In this document: in pieces, positions 34,607 through 45,661 of the stretch
Layout of the letters: the number at the start of each line of letters is the position of its first letter
Position numbering within the stretch: the stretch's first letter is position 1
DNA from: Evansella vedderi
GTDB taxonomy: Bacteria > Bacillota > Bacilli > Bacillales > Salisediminibacteriaceae
Direction of reading: 5' to 3'
DNA length: 64,000 nt
Assembly: GCF_030813435.1 (NCBI RefSeq)
Contig: NZ_JAUSUG010000010.1
Coordinates: 1-64,000, forward strand
Program-made: the position numbers and the translations under genes
The notes under the pieces: generated by a model
The model's input: the letters and a program-made list of their open reading frames with translations, nothing else
The model's database searches: none
Told to the model about the DNA's origin: nothing

Positions 34607-37600
34607 CTATTCGCTGTCGGATTTCTCTTCGTCTTTTTTCTCAGGCTTTCGATTTTCACTAGTAACTATAAGCTGCATTCGCTCAGAAGCTTCGGAAACT
34701 CCTGCAAAATTCTCTGCCTCTGCCACTAAGAAGTAGTTTCCATTAGCTAAATCAAAGCTCGTTTCAAACATTCCGTCAGCTTCCGTTTCTACTGTACCTA
34801 GCAAAGTACGTTGTCTACCTTGCTCCTTATAAATATGGACGGACGTTTGTAAATCGGCTGTTCCTGTTACCATAACTGGACTATCAGATGTTCTAAGTTG
34901 CTGATCATCCCAGACTGGAGTAGTAGGCTCTACTTGTTCTGCCTCCATGGCCCATCTCAATGCTTCAACAAATAGTTTTTTCCCATCACTTGTCCAGCCG
35001 TACTCCGGTCCAATCATATTCGTTACTGCAAAACTAGATAAGAAGAGATAAACATGGTCTTTACCTTTAAATTGATAGGAAATGCCCTCACCTCTCACAC
35101 TCTCATCCACAGAAATCTGCCCTAAAACGGTTCCTGGCATATTTTCAAAGGCTGCAAATGGGCTCTTCGAACTGTGAATACGAATCATTTCATCATCAAA
35201 GGGTTCAAATATTGGGTGCTCTTCAGAAACCTTAACATGGACTGACCCTTGGTTATACCCATGATCTAGTAATGTTGGGTAGCCAAACGTTTTTCCATAC
35301 AATGGAATAGATCCTTCCTTCACGCCATACGTACCGAGGAATACAAGACTCACTTCTCCGTCGTCTGCAGCTTTTGTTAAAGCTTCTAACTCTTCTTCTG
35401 TTCCTTTATTGGAGTTGACTATTATCAAGCGGTAGCTGGATAAGTCATTTGCTACATCCCAATCCCGCTCCTCAGCGAATAGTTCAAACCCTCCTAGGAA
35501 TTCCGTTAGAGCACTGTTAATATCTCCGATAACGGCTAGTTCATAAGCGTGTAGCTGAACATCAAGTACAATGTCTTCTCCTTCGATTAGTACTTCGAAC
35601 GTCTCATCCACATAACCATTACGTTTTACCGATAACTCATACAGTCCATCCCATAGGTCAGTAAATTCGTAACTTCCCTCTTCTTCCGTAACAACTTCCT
35701 CAATTACTCGATTTTCTTTCACATACGTAAGGATTACGTTTGCACCTGCTAGCTTATCCCCCGCAGCATTGGTTATTATACCGGATAATGTTGCACCTTC
35801 TAAGGAAGCTAGTTCAATTACAACTTCTACCGTATCTCCTACGGTTTCTACTGTTACTTCCAGCTGTTGTGATTCATACCCCCTTGCCGTCACTTCAAGG
35901 GTATAGGTTCCCTCACCGATACCAAAACGGAAATTTCCGTTTGCATTGGTGGTTGTTTCCATACCATTGTCGAGAATGGATACGATTGCCCCATTGATGG
36001 CTTCCCCTTCTGTATCCGTTACGGTACCAGTGATTTCACCGAGACTAGCGGAAATGGCCCAATCCACAGCGTTTAAATAAAGCTGTTTACCATCCTCTGT
36101 CCATCGCGATTCAGGATGTCCATATGTGTTTGCTGCAAGACCACCTAATAGAACGTGAACACTATTCGCTGTTCGGAAGCTGTAGCCTACTCCATCACCT
36201 AGAATTCCCTGATCAGCATGGGCAAGCTGACCAATTGTGTTGCCACTGTACCCAGTATAATAAGCATACTGTTGGTTGCTCGTTCCGTTGTTAAGAATTT
36301 CTATTTGATCCCCAACAGAGAATCCTCGGAAGATTGGATGATTTTCATTTACTGTTACTTGAACGGCACTAGGAACAAAGCCTTGAGTAACAGACTGTGG
36401 ATCCCCATAAAAGCTTGCCAAATCGCGGATTGTACCACCGCCAAATTGGCTTGGGAAGATAATACTTGTTTCTGTTTCATCGGCCCTCTCTACAAAAGCG
36501 TTAAACAAGTCTTGATTCATACTAAAATGTCGATCGTTAAAAATTACTAACGCATAGTCTGCTAGACTCTCCTGTAATTCTAAGAAGTTTGAGTTCAAGT
36601 ATAGCTCTGCTTCATATCCATCTGCCTCAAGTAAGTTCACAATTCGGTTACCTTGTAACGACGTTGCTAGTACTGCCACCGCTTCTGATTCCGACATGGT
36701 AATCGTCACATTGGTTTCTTGACCTGCTGTAACCTCAACTGAAATTACTTGTGGAGCAAAACCAGGAGCTGTAACCCTCACATCGTAAGTCCCTTCTGGA
36801 AGGGATACCCTAAACTGTCCTTCCTCATCAGTAGTTACTGTAGTAGGTGTTCCAACAACTTGAACAGTTGCACCTGAAAGGACACCACCAGATGTATCCA
36901 CTGCCGTTCCACCTAATATTCCTGCCGCTTCAGAGGTTAAAACAATAGATTCATCAAGTCTTACCCCATTTTCCATCGTGAAAGAAACGGTTTTTTCCTC
37001 GTGACCAAAGGCAGTAATCGTCAGTTCATAGTTTCCAGCTGCTAATCCTAAATAGAATTCCCCTTTTTGATTTGTAGTAAGTGTTTTGCCTGTTTCATGG
37101 ACATAAATCTCCCCTTGTACAGGTAAATCTTGATCATTCACAAGGGTTCCATGTAATTCACCTACGAGGGCTTCTTCTACCTCTAGTGCCCAAAGAATGG
37201 CATTGTTAAAAATTCTTTCCCTTTGTTTGTCAAAAACGGCTTCATTTCCAGGGTGCCAGGAGTGACTAAAGGTCATATTGGAAAGGAGAATCTCTAGAGA
37301 ATCGATGGTTCGACCTTTATAGGCAACCATACTTCCAACCCGTTCATTATTCGGGTTCAGTACATCTACAATCGTCTCACCAGAATAGTCGTCGAACACA
37401 TAATGGAAATTAGATGAAGCTGTTAAGTCAAATTGCTCCTCAACCTCTAAACCTTCCACTAATGGGTGGGATGCTAGTACTTTTCCTTGCATCAATGTCC
37501 CGCTTCCACCAAAGGCAATTTTCGGATCTTCCTCGTATTCATGAAGGAATCGGATACTTCCTCTACCTCCATGCTGCCCTGTCCAAATGACCGGTGTTCT

Positions 37601-40600
37601 TGAAACATCTAATTCCTTTAAGAAGTTCTGAAATACTTCCTTCGAAGGAATGAAGTTGTTATTAAAATCAGAGTTTGCAATTACTAAATCAATGTTAGCT
37701 AATTTTTCCGTTTCATCGTAGAAGAAATGCTCTACAATGTAACCACGTTCTGTTAAATATTCATCTAGAGTCACTGCACTTGATGAGGTAGCATCAACAA
37801 TAACACCAATCGTTGGGGACGGCTTCAACTCGAGTTCCAGATGCTTTTCTTCCCTTTCTCCAAGGTCCACTTGAAGGACTTTTTGCACAAAGCCTTCTGC
37901 ATTAATGACAATCTCATAGGATCCAGGCATCATCCGTGCCAATTCAAAGCGCCCCTGTTCTGAAGTTCCCTCTCGCGGAACACCAACCACATCCACGTGC
38001 GCGCCATTAATGGCAGAACCGTCCTGTTCATTCACAATAATACCCGAAATGGATCCTACACTTGCAGCTACTGGCATTGGAATAGCAATTGGTTCAGCAT
38101 CACTATCCACTGTTACCGCAGCCGTTACCGTATCGTAACCATATGCACGGATCTCCATTTCATAGTCTCCATCTTTTATAGCAATGGAGAAGTTTCCTGT
38201 CTCCGGATCTGTTGTAGCAGAGAACGGTTCCCCGACTACTTCAATATCTGCCAACAGCGAATTACCATCTTCATCTGTAATTGTTCCTTCAATCGTGTTA
38301 AATCGCTCATTGGCTGCCCACACCATTGTTTGAACAAGCATTTCTAAAGCTTCATCCGTATAATGATCTTTATGATGGTTAAAGGAAAAACCATGTCCCC
38401 CTAGTAATATTTCCACACTATTGGCCGTACGCGGTTTAAAGGCAACCCCTATTCCGTGGGATTCATTACGAGATTCATGGGTGATTTCTGCCAACGGATA
38501 ACCACTGTAACCATCGAAATAACCTACTCTACTATTGGAAGGAACTAGTAACTCAATAAACTCTCCAGCGTCCCTACCTGCGAAAATCGGGTGCTCCTCT
38601 AAAACAATGTAGCCAGCAGCAGATGTATTATCCAAAACCGTACTCCTGGAAACTGGATCTCCCCTTTGGAGTGATAATTGGTTAACACCAGCTGAAATTC
38701 CGTAAGAGTCTCCAAAAACAAGGCTTGTTTCATGCTGATCCGCAACCTCTAACAGCTCTCCAATTCGGTTCCTGTCTGCGGCAAGAGAAACTTCATTAAC
38801 AAAAATAACATCGTAACGTTCCATATTATCAATGGCTTGCGAAATATTTAAGCCGTCAACATCTACTCCAACCTCGGCAAAAACAGCTTGGAAATTAGCT
38901 GAACTTGACCAATAATCCCCAATGACCGCAATGCTCGGTACTGGATTCATTTCCACCCTCAACTCACCATTTTGACGAGTTAAATCCACTTCCCTCGTTT
39001 CGGCGATATATCCTTCTTTTTCAAATTGAAGAGTGTATATTTCACCCGTCAAATCGGAGAAGGTAAACCGACCATTGGAGCCTGTGACTGTATCGTCAGC
39101 CAGTTTACCCTCTTCATTTTGAAGGGTAACATGGACATCGGCCATTTGTTGGTTCGTTACTCCATTAACAACAACACCAGTAATCGTTCCTGCAGCACTT
39201 CCGGAGACGACTACATCTACATTCATTGGTGATCCATGGGTGAAGGTCACCTCATATTTTTCCACATCATAACCCGATGCCCGTACCTCTAAGGTATACG
39301 TACCTTCATCATGATAAACTTGAAAGTCGGAGTCATCTCCATTTAACTCTGATTGGAAGGTGACACCCGTTTCAAGGATTTCGAAACTAGCTTCCACTGG
39401 AGCGCCAGCTTCATTTTGAACTGTCCCTGTTAATTGCCCATAGTGGCTGTCGAGTAAAAAGTCAATTCCATTAAATAAAATCCCTTGTTGTACTGGCAGC
39501 CAGCCTTGTAATGGTGATATCCAAGGTGCAGCCGCATGACTACCCAATAATAAGTGGGCACTGTTTTCAGAAACAGCTTTGTATGCAACACCAGTACCAA
39601 CAAATCCTTGTGTTGTGCTACCGATACTTGCTAGATGTCGACCTGAATAGTCATTAAACCAAGCAAAATCTCCTGTTCGCATATATAAGGTGACGCGATC
39701 CCCTTTTTCGAAGCCCTCTAGGATTGGATGTACCTCATCCACCTGTAGTCTTACTTGACCAGAACCATTGTGATGGGCAATGAATGCTGGATCATGCATA
39801 AACTGCGTAAGTTGACGAATGGAACCATAGTTGGAGCCCCATGCATCTACAAAAATAATGTTCACATCATGATCATTCGCTATATTAACTAAATTTTTAA
39901 ACGTATCTTCATCTGGTCGCCAGCCTCCAGATCCGTATGCTCCGTTTAGTAAAAGAATTTCATACTGATCTAAATCATCAATAACATCCCAATCCCTTTC
40001 TTCTGCTGTATAACCATTGACGTTTAAAATTGTTGTCATTTCCGATTGATAATCATTTAATACAGCGATATCAATTGGTTGAAGGGAGAGTGTCAACGTT
40101 GATGTTTCCCCAACTTCTACATTGATTAAATCCGTTTTAGTAACATAGCCTGTATGGGAAACAGTTAGTTCATATTCTCCTTCATAAACATCTTCTACTA
40201 GGAAAACGCCTTCCTTATTGGTCATACCTTCAATCGGCGTATCCGTAAGTGTCATTTGTGCATTTTCTAATGTATCTCCTGTCCTTTCATCGATGACAGT
40301 GATAAATAAACTCCCTTCCCCCGCCTCTTCTAGAACGAAAGTCCCCTCTTGTTCATAGCCTGACACAAAGGTCACGAGCTCCTGATGCTGTTTCTTTCCA
40401 TATTTACCGATTCGAACAGTATAATCACCTGGCTCATGTTGTAATTGGAACGTTCCGTCTCCTTCTGCATATACCTTTTTACCAGTTTCCACCACAAGAG
40501 CATGGCCTTTTACTGGTTTCCCAGTTGGTGTTGTCATATTACCAGTTAAGATTCCTGGTGATTCATATACATGAATACTTGTTCTCGTTGGGACAATTAC

Positions 40601-43600
40601 TTTCCCTGATGTGACAGGAACACCAGAAGTACTATAGTTATTTAACGTGAACTCATGTCTTGGTTCCCCAGTTAAAATATCCAACCCGTATAAAATACCA
40701 TTCGTATTACCAACGTAAAGTGTCCCATCTGCAGTGACGGTTCCATTGTGAAGAGTAAAGCCAACGTCCCTATTTTCCCAAATTTCACTCCCAGTTTCCC
40801 TATCGAAAGCTCGAATAACGGGCTGTGATGCTGACCCTATCACCACGATGTTTTCGTAAACAACAGGTGATCCAGCCTGGGTATCTCCAATACTGGAGTT
40901 TTGCCACAATCCATCTCCTGATTGCGCATCAATAGCATGTAATGTTCCCCGCTCAGTGGAAAAATTCGTGCTTGCTGCATACACTACGCCATCGACGTAA
41001 ACTGGTCGGGAGGCGAACCCTTCGTTTTTCAATGTAATTTCCCATACTTTGGTGCCATTGTCTACATCAAGTGCCCTAAACGTACGGTTATCGTAAGTAC
41101 CGACGAATAATTTTCCATCGCCAATACTTCCACCGAAGAAGGACGGACCGCCTAACGGATGCGTCCACTTTACTTCACCTGTACTTGCTTCTATGGCAGT
41201 TACTTGTGCATTATCAGTCAAACCAGAGCTAACGTATAACATACCATCATGATAGAGTGGAGATTCATAGATTGCAGGTGACCCCACATTAACACTCCAC
41301 AGCATTCTACCAGATATTAAATCTAAGGCGTAAATATGTCGATCATCTCCTCCTGAGAGATAGACAACGCCAGATTCAATCGTTGCAGAAGAGCGATTTA
41401 TATTGCCAATCCGAATACTCCAAACTTCTTCGCCAGTACCGCTATTTAGTGCCGTAACCCAGCCTCGATCCGTAACAAAGACGATTTTCCCTTCCCCCGC
41501 TGCTGGAGTGGAGAAAAGGATTTGCCCCTTATTACCATTATTGTAAACCCAGGCTTCCTCTAATTTTTCTCCATCAATGGCATTGGCTGAAATGGCATTT
41601 CTACTCAAGCTATTGTTAGCCGTGCGCCAATCGGAATTTGCTATCGACTCCTGTGACTGAACCTCGATTGATAATTGTTTGGTAGCATCGACCGTTACTT
41701 CCAACTCGTTTCCTGAAATACCTTCACCACTCACATAGAACGTATACGTTCCTTCTGGAAGATCATTGATTTGAAAACTTCCTTGTTGATTTGTTCGAAC
41801 GGTCGGAAGTGGCGTATCTTTTACTCGAATAAAGGCAAAAGCTACTGGTTCCCCGTCACTGTTTATTACTGAACCAGACACAGAATGACGTGGTGCCGAA
41901 TGTAATAGGAACGTTTCCTCTGTCGTTTTCCCTTTTGTTACTACGATATTTTTTGTAACAGGGGCATAACCAAACGCAGATACCGTTACCCGATGATTCC
42001 CTTCCCGAACACGGAGGACGAATTCTCCATCCTCACTTACATTGTACTGAATCCCTTGTGAAGGAATTTGAATCGTAGCGGAGATGGCTTCTCCATCACT
42101 ATTTACAACCTTCCCAGACAACTCACCAGCAAAAGCTGCTTCCGTTACTGCTTGGAAAACATTAATGATTCCATGTCCATATAAATCATTTGGAACAGAG
42201 CCCATATGAGGCTCTACCCTTGCGGTGCTCTCCAGTAATTCTCCTACCTCGTTCAAAGACAGGTTAGGGTTAGCCTGTAAAATTAAAGCTATGGCACCAG
42301 CAACATGGGGAGTCGCCATCGATGTACCACTGATTGTATGATATTTCCCACGCCCTAGAGCCTCCGGCCAAGCAGAGTAAATTTCGTGCCCTGGCGCAGA
42401 CACTTCAGGCTTTAAATAGCGTACTTGCTCTCCCTCATCATTCGTCCAAAACACAGGTCCACGGCTGGAAAAGCTAGCAATATAGTCATTAACATCCGTA
42501 GCACCGACAGCAAAAGAGTCTGGAAAGCTAGCTGGTGATCCAATCGTTTGTGATCCCGGCCCACTATTTCCGGCTGCAAACAACGGGAATATTCCCGCCG
42601 AAACCCACGCTTGAACCCCTTCATAAAATTCTTGATTGTAAGTATTGGCATTTCCCCAAGAGTTATTAACGATATGTGGCGCTTTTTCGGGATCGCCTCC
42701 AGGTGCCATAAACCATTCAAATGCCTGGTGAATTGCGGAGGTCGTTGTTCCACCACCATCATTGAAAATCTTCGCTGCGATCCATTCTGCTTCTGGAGCA
42801 ACACCAATCGGTTCCCCTTCTCCCCCACCTACTGCCGTTCCAGCAACATGGGTACCGTGACCATGGCCATCTGATGGACTAGAGTATCCTTGACCAGATA
42901 AATCAATCCATGAGTAAGTATGATCTCCATCTCTTCCACGATAATTATGTTGTAATGCTTCGTGATTACCGTCTACCCCTGTGTCCATAATCCCTACGAC
43001 GATGCCTTCCCCTTTAAGCCCATATTCTCCCCAGACTTGTGGAGCAAAAATTTTTTCAAGACCCCACTCAGGAAGACGAGGTGCAGAGTCCTCCACCGTT
43101 ATATCTGGTAATTCTATCACCCTATCTAGGGTAATTCTTTCAATATCTTCTCGTTCGGCAAGCTCTTTTAATCCCCCTTCCGAAACGGTTGCAGACACAC
43201 CGTTTATAATCCAATAAGCTTGCTTTTGCTTAGCTTGTCCATTCTTTTCTAGTGCTTCAAGAGCATTTATTATGCCAGTTTGAGATGCTTTCGCTTTTGA
43301 TTGTAGTTGCTCTTGTACAAAGCGCAGCCGTTCCGTACGTTTTTCCTGTCCCCTTGCCCGTTGAAACAATTCTTCCCTTGAAAGACTGCTTGATGCATCT
43401 TTTACTCGAATGATGACATCCACCATATCAGCTTCTTTTAATGCTTCATAGATTTCCTCTTCCACCTTTTTCTTTGAATCATCACTAGGGGCATTTGTTT
43501 CAAAATCAGGTGCCTCCCAGCCTAATCCAGACAAGATAGAAGCTAAGTCCCCCTCATCTTCATAACTTGTGTCAGCTTGTTCCTCTTCCAGAAAAAATTG

Positions 43601-43762
43601 TTCTTCCCTTTCCTTCTCAAGTTCTTCATCCTCCATTTGCAAGTCTATTATTCCATTATTTCCTGCCCCAACCATGCCTGGAAAAAAGGATGAAAATGTG
43701 AGTAAAAATATTAGGATACATATAAATCCTTTTCGAATGAAATGCTTCCTTGTTCTCCTCAT
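34607..43762 (-). CDS. Giant secreted S8 subtilase with PQQ-like propeller and five repeated CnaB/Rossmann modules
   Basis: A 3051-residue exported protease. It has a signal peptide (residues 1-33, ending VGA), an acidic region, and an inhibitor-like prodomain to ~220. The subtilase domain follows (~230-545) with Asp260 (GIMDTG), His302 (GHGTHVAGT), Asn399 and Ser481 (SGTSMATPH), resembling bacillopeptidase F. Then come two carboxypeptidase-regulatory/CnaB-like beta domains (545-703), a PQQ-like beta-propeller (~735-1068) and two more beta domains. A ~377-residue unit then repeats: a Rossmann-like ThuA/glutamine-amidotransferase-like domain (1231, 1610, 1984, 2362, 2741), with each of the first four followed by two CnaB-like domains. 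An Ig-like segment ends it. No LPxTG anchor. It probably degrades polymers outside the cell. Confidence 0.9.
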   Translation of the reverse strand: MRRTRKHFIRKGFICILIFLLTFSSFFPGMVGAGNNGIIDLQMEDEELEKEREEQFFLEEEQADTSYEDEGDLASILSGLGWEAPDFETNAPSDDSKKKVEEEIYEALKEADMVDVIIRVKDASSSLSREELFQRARGQEKRTERLRFVQEQLQSKAKASQTGIINALEALEKNGQAKQKQAYWIINGVSATVSEGGLKELAEREDIERITLDRVIELPDITVEDSAPRLPEWGLEKIFAPQVWGEYGLKGEGIVVGIMDTGVDGNHEALQHNYRGRDGDHTYSWIDLSGQGYSSPSDGHGHGTHVAGTAVGGGEGEPIGVAPEAEWIAAKIFNDGGGTTTSAIHQAFEWFMAPGGDPEKAPHIVNNSWGNANTYNQEFYEGVQAWVSAGIFPLFAAGNSGPGSQTIGSPASFPDSFAVGATDVNDYIASFSSRGPVFWTNDEGEQVRYLKPEVSAPGHEIYSAWPEALGRGKYHTISGTSMATPHVAGAIALILQANPNLSLNEVGELLESTARVEPHMGSVPNDLYGHGIINVFQAVTEAAFAGELSGKVVNSDGEAISATIQIPSQGIQYNVSEDGEFVLRVREGNHRVTVSAFGYAPVTKNIVVTKGKTTEETFLLHSAPRHSVSGSVINSDGEPVAFAFIRVKDTPLPTVRTNQQGSFQINDLPEGTYTFYVSGEGISGNELEVTVDATKQLSIEVQSQESIANSDWRTANNSLSRNAISANAIDGEKLEEAWVYNNGNKGQILFSTPAAGEGKIVFVTDRGWVTALNSGTGEEVWSIRIGNINRSSATIESGVVYLSGGDDRHIYALDLISGRMLWSVNVGSPAIYESPLYHDGMLYVSSGLTDNAQVTAIEASTGEVKWTHPLGGPSFFGGSIGDGKLFVGTYDNRTFRALDVDNGTKVWEITLKNEGFASRPVYVDGVVYAASTNFSTERGTLHAIDAQSGDGLWQNSSIGDTQAGSPVVYENIVVIGSASQPVIRAFDRETGSEIWENRDVGFTLHNGTVTADGTLYVGNTNGILYGLDILTGEPRHEFTLNNYSTSGVPVTSGKVIVPTRTSIHVYESPGILTGNMTTPTGKPVKGHALVVETGKKVYAEGDGTFQLQHEPGDYTVRIGKYGKKQHQELVTFVSGYEQEGTFVLEEAGEGSLFITVIDERTGDTLENAQMTLTDTPIEGMTNKEGVFLVEDVYEGEYELTVSHTGYVTKTDLINVEVGETSTLTLSLQPIDIAVLNDYQSEMTTILNVNGYTAEERDWDVIDDLDQYEILLLNGAYGSGGWRPDEDTFKNLVNIANDHDVNIIFVDAWGSNYGSIRQLTQFMHDPAFIAHHNGSGQVRLQVDEVHPILEGFEKGDRVTLYMRTGDFAWFNDYSGRHLASIGSTTQGFVGTGVAYKAVSENSAHLLLGSHAAAPWISPLQGWLPVQQGILFNGIDFLLDSHYGQLTGTVQNEAGAPVEASFEILETGVTFQSELNGDDSDFQVYHDEGTYTLEVRASGYDVEKYEVTFTHGSPMNVDVVVSGSAAGTITGVVVNGVTNQQMADVHVTLQNEEGKLADDTVTGSNGRFTFSDLTGEIYTLQFEKEGYIAETREVDLTRQNGELRVEMNPVPSIAVIGDYWSSSANFQAVFAEVGVDVDGLNISQAIDNMERYDVIFVNEVSLAADRNRIGELLEVADQHETSLVFGDSYGISAGVNQLSLQRGDPVSRSTVLDNTSAAGYIVLEEHPIFAGRDAGEFIELLVPSNSRVGYFDGYSGYPLAEITHESRNESHGIGVAFKPRTANSVEILLGGHGFSFNHHKDHYTDEALEMLVQTMVWAANERFNTIEGTITDEDGNSLLADIEVVGEPFSATTDPETGNFSIAIKDGDYEMEIRAYGYDTVTAAVTVDSDAEPIAIPMPVAASVGSISGIIVNEQDGSAINGAHVDVVGVPREGTSEQGRFELARMMPGSYEIVINAEGFVQKVLQVDLGEREEKHLELELKPSPTIGVIVDATSSSAVTLDEYLTERGYIVEHFFYDETEKLANIDLVIANSDFNNNFIPSKEVFQNFLKELDVSRTPVIWTGQHGGRGSIRFLHEYEEDPKIAFGGSGTLMQGKVLASHPLVEGLEVEEQFDLTASSNFHYVFDDYSGETIVDVLNPNNERVGSMVAYKGRTIDSLEILLSNMTFSHSWHPGNEAVFDKQRERIFNNAILWALEVEEALVGELHGTLVNDQDLPVQGEIYVHETGKTLTTNQKGEFYLGLAAGNYELTITAFGHEEKTVSFTMENGVRLDESIVLTSEAAGILGGTAVDTSGGVLSGATVQVVGTPTTVTTDEEGQFRVSLPEGTYDVRVTAPGFAPQVISVEVTAGQETNVTITMSESEAVAVLATSLQGNRIVNLLEADGYEAELYLNSNFLELQESLADYALVIFNDRHFSMNQDLFNAFVERADETETSIIFPSQFGGGTIRDLASFYGDPQSVTQGFVPSAVQVTVNENHPIFRGFSVGDQIEILNNGTSNQQYAYYTGYSGNTIGQLAHADQGILGDGVGYSFRTANSVHVLLGGLAANTYGHPESRWTEDGKQLYLNAVDWAISASLGEITGTVTDTEGEAINGAIVSILDNGMETTTNANGNFRFGIGEGTYTLEVTARGYESQQLEVTVETVGDTVEVVIELASLEGATLSGIITNAAGDKLAGANVILTYVKENRVIEEVVTEEEGSYEFTDLWDGLYELSVKRNGYVDETFEVLIEGEDIVLDVQLHAYELAVIGDINSALTEFLGGFELFAEERDWDVANDLSSYRLIIVNSNKGTEEELEALTKAADDGEVSLVFLGTYGVKEGSIPLYGKTFGYPTLLDHGYNQGSVHVKVSEEHPIFEPFDDEMIRIHSSKSPFAAFENMPGTVLGQISVDESVRGEGISYQFKGKDHVYLFLSSFAVTNMIGPEYGWTSDGKKLFVEALRWAMEAEQVEPTTPVWDDQQLRTSDSPVMVTGTADLQTSVHIYKEQGRQRTLLGTVETEADGMFETSFDLANGNYFLVAEAENFAGVSEASERMQLIVTSENRKPEKKDEEKSDSE

Positions 43763-44185
43763 AAAGCCACCTCCTAAACTAGTATGCTAGATTAATTAAA
43801 GAAACTAGTTGCTTACCCCTGCCATTTTTAAGATTATTTACACTATTCAGACAAAAAGGGTCCCTTTGTCCCTATGGGGTTGTCGAGAATTGTTAGTTAT
43901 TTGGAATTGGATTATAGTAAGTCTATAAATAGAACTAAACAGGGTCTAATTTCTTTGCAGAAAAGGGGGGGTTAATAGGAGAAAAAAGACTGAGGTCACC
44001 CTTAACGTTAGTTAAAATAGCGTGTATATTAGGAATAAAGTACTATTCAGAAGGGATATAGAAAAGACATATCGGGAGCGTTAGCTTCTATAGCTTGCAA
44101 AAAATGTAAAATTTTTAGGGGGGAGAATATAAAGGAATCTCCCTCCAACGTTTTTAACATTGAAGGGAGTTCAATATTTAGGCTC
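43763..44185. other. 423-base intergenic region upstream of the giant protease
   Basis: It carries the protease promoter and, at the other end, the terminator of nrfA. No open frame with a ribosome binding site was found. A G-rich run near 43965 (AAAAGGGGGGGTTAATAGG) is not followed by a start codon. Confidence 0.5.
44116..44150 (-). terminator. Probable intrinsic terminator after nrfA
   Basis: On the minus strand GGAGGGAG pairs with CTCCCCCC around an AT-rich loop, followed by TAAAAATTTT. The stem has a mismatch, and the T tract is interrupted. Confidence 0.55.
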
Positions 44186-45661
44186 CTAATTATCTCTTAC
44201 ATTAGGGAACCATTCGTTTATGGCTTGTTTATGCTTCTCGTGGTGTATTTCTTCGTTAATAACATTTTCCTTTGTGATTTCAATTTGACGTTCCAACTCT
44301 TCCATGTCTTCTCCGAGTTTCATTAGTTCTCGAGTCGCTAGAATAATCGCTTGCTGTGATTTTTCAATGGATCGAGTGAAAGAAGCCATTGCACCATCTG
44401 GGTTATGGAATCCATAGGAATTTTCCGCAGCCGGCATATCCCAGAACCATTGCCCTTCACGTACTAACGCTTGTGCTTCTTTAATCTTATCCTCATCAAC
44501 ACCGCGAGTGATCATTCGGTTTACGTAGTAGTGAGCAGATACACTAATTTCTTGTGCTCTTAATAATGCGTCTTTATGGCGGTATTGAATATCATTTACA
44601 CGATTTTCTAGATAAGTAACAGATTTATCTCCGTGACAAGTTAAGCAAGATTCTTCCATAGTGTTCATTGGTGAACCCCAACGGTGAGAAGAAACTTTCT
44701 TTTTCCCGTCCACTCGTTGATATGGCATATGGCAATCTGCACAAGATACTGTTTGGTGAGGGCCATAGCTCCACAATTCATATTCAGGATGCTGTGCCTT
44801 TAGGATTGGTGTACCAGAAATAGTGGATACGTACTCTCCTTGGAAACCACCTTCTCTTGAGGCTTGATACTCGGAATACTCCCACATATCTTCGAATGTT
44901 AAACCATATCCCCAAGGGAAAGTGGTTTGACGATCATTTAATGGATCAAAATAATATTCTACGTGACATTGTGCACAAACGAGGGATCGCATGTCATGCT
45001 GTGTTACATTTTCAAAATCGAACCCTAATCGATCTAAAGCATCTGTCAATTGTGGAAGACTTATACGTAATTCCATTGTTACTGGATCATGACATGTAGA
45101 ACATCCTACGGAAGCATGGCCCCATTCCGCAACGTTTCCATGTTCATCGGTCATCATCCCTTTATATTCACCAGCAAAATCCTCTAGCCACGGAAGTGCT
45201 TCATCATGATAGTTTAATTGATACGCCCTTTCAGGCCCAAATTCCTCTAGCATTGCTGGGAAAACCGTCGTTTTACAAGACATACAAGCGGAGATAGCAT
45301 TAGGATTTTGTGTAATACGTCTTACATTCATTTGATCTTCGAATGCATAAGTATGTCCGCGAGTTAAGTTATATTCGACAGCGAATCCAAATCCATTCCA
45401 TAGGATAGGTAAGAAAGGTTCAATGGAAGGATCATTCTTCGGTAAAACTTCTTTTTCATTCTCCATATTTTTCATGTAACTTTCCCAATGTAGTGGATAA
45501 ATATCTTTAAACGCAAGGTTATTCCATTCATCAGGGTCTAATCCAGTATTTATTGGCTGTTCTTGAGCGTCGGAACTATTACAACCTATTAAGACAAGCA
45601 TTAACAAGAACGATATTGCAATGAATATAATAGACTTTTTATAACTCTCCACTAATCTCAT
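44186..45661 (-). CDS. nrfA: Ammonia-forming cytochrome c nitrite reductase catalytic subunit
   Basis: A 491-residue pentahaem NrfA. The active-site haem uses the diagnostic CMSCK motif (residues 126-130, lysine ligand). Four normal CxxCH motifs follow at 187 (CSTCH), 229 (CAQCH), 307 (CADCH) and 339 (CLTCH). The N-terminus is a lipoprotein signal with lipobox VLIGC (Cys27), so the enzyme should be tethered to the outer face of the membrane. It reduces nitrite to ammonium with six electrons received from NrfH. It overlaps nrfH by four bases (ATGA). An Fnr-like box upstream of nrfH suggests anaerobic induction. Confidence 0.96.
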   Translation of the reverse strand: MRLVESYKKSIIFIAISFLLMLVLIGCNSSDAQEQPINTGLDPDEWNNLAFKDIYPLHWESYMKNMENEKEVLPKNDPSIEPFLPILWNGFGFAVEYNLTRGHTYAFEDQMNVRRITQNPNAISACMSCKTTVFPAMLEEFGPERAYQLNYHDEALPWLEDFAGEYKGMMTDEHGNVAEWGHASVGCSTCHDPVTMELRISLPQLTDALDRLGFDFENVTQHDMRSLVCAQCHVEYYFDPLNDRQTTFPWGYGLTFEDMWEYSEYQASREGGFQGEYVSTISGTPILKAQHPEYELWSYGPHQTVSCADCHMPYQRVDGKKKVSSHRWGSPMNTMEESCLTCHGDKSVTYLENRVNDIQYRHKDALLRAQEISVSAHYYVNRMITRGVDEDKIKEAQALVREGQWFWDMPAAENSYGFHNPDGAMASFTRSIEKSQQAIILATRELMKLGEDMEELERQIEITKENVINEEIHHEKHKQAINEWFPNVRDN

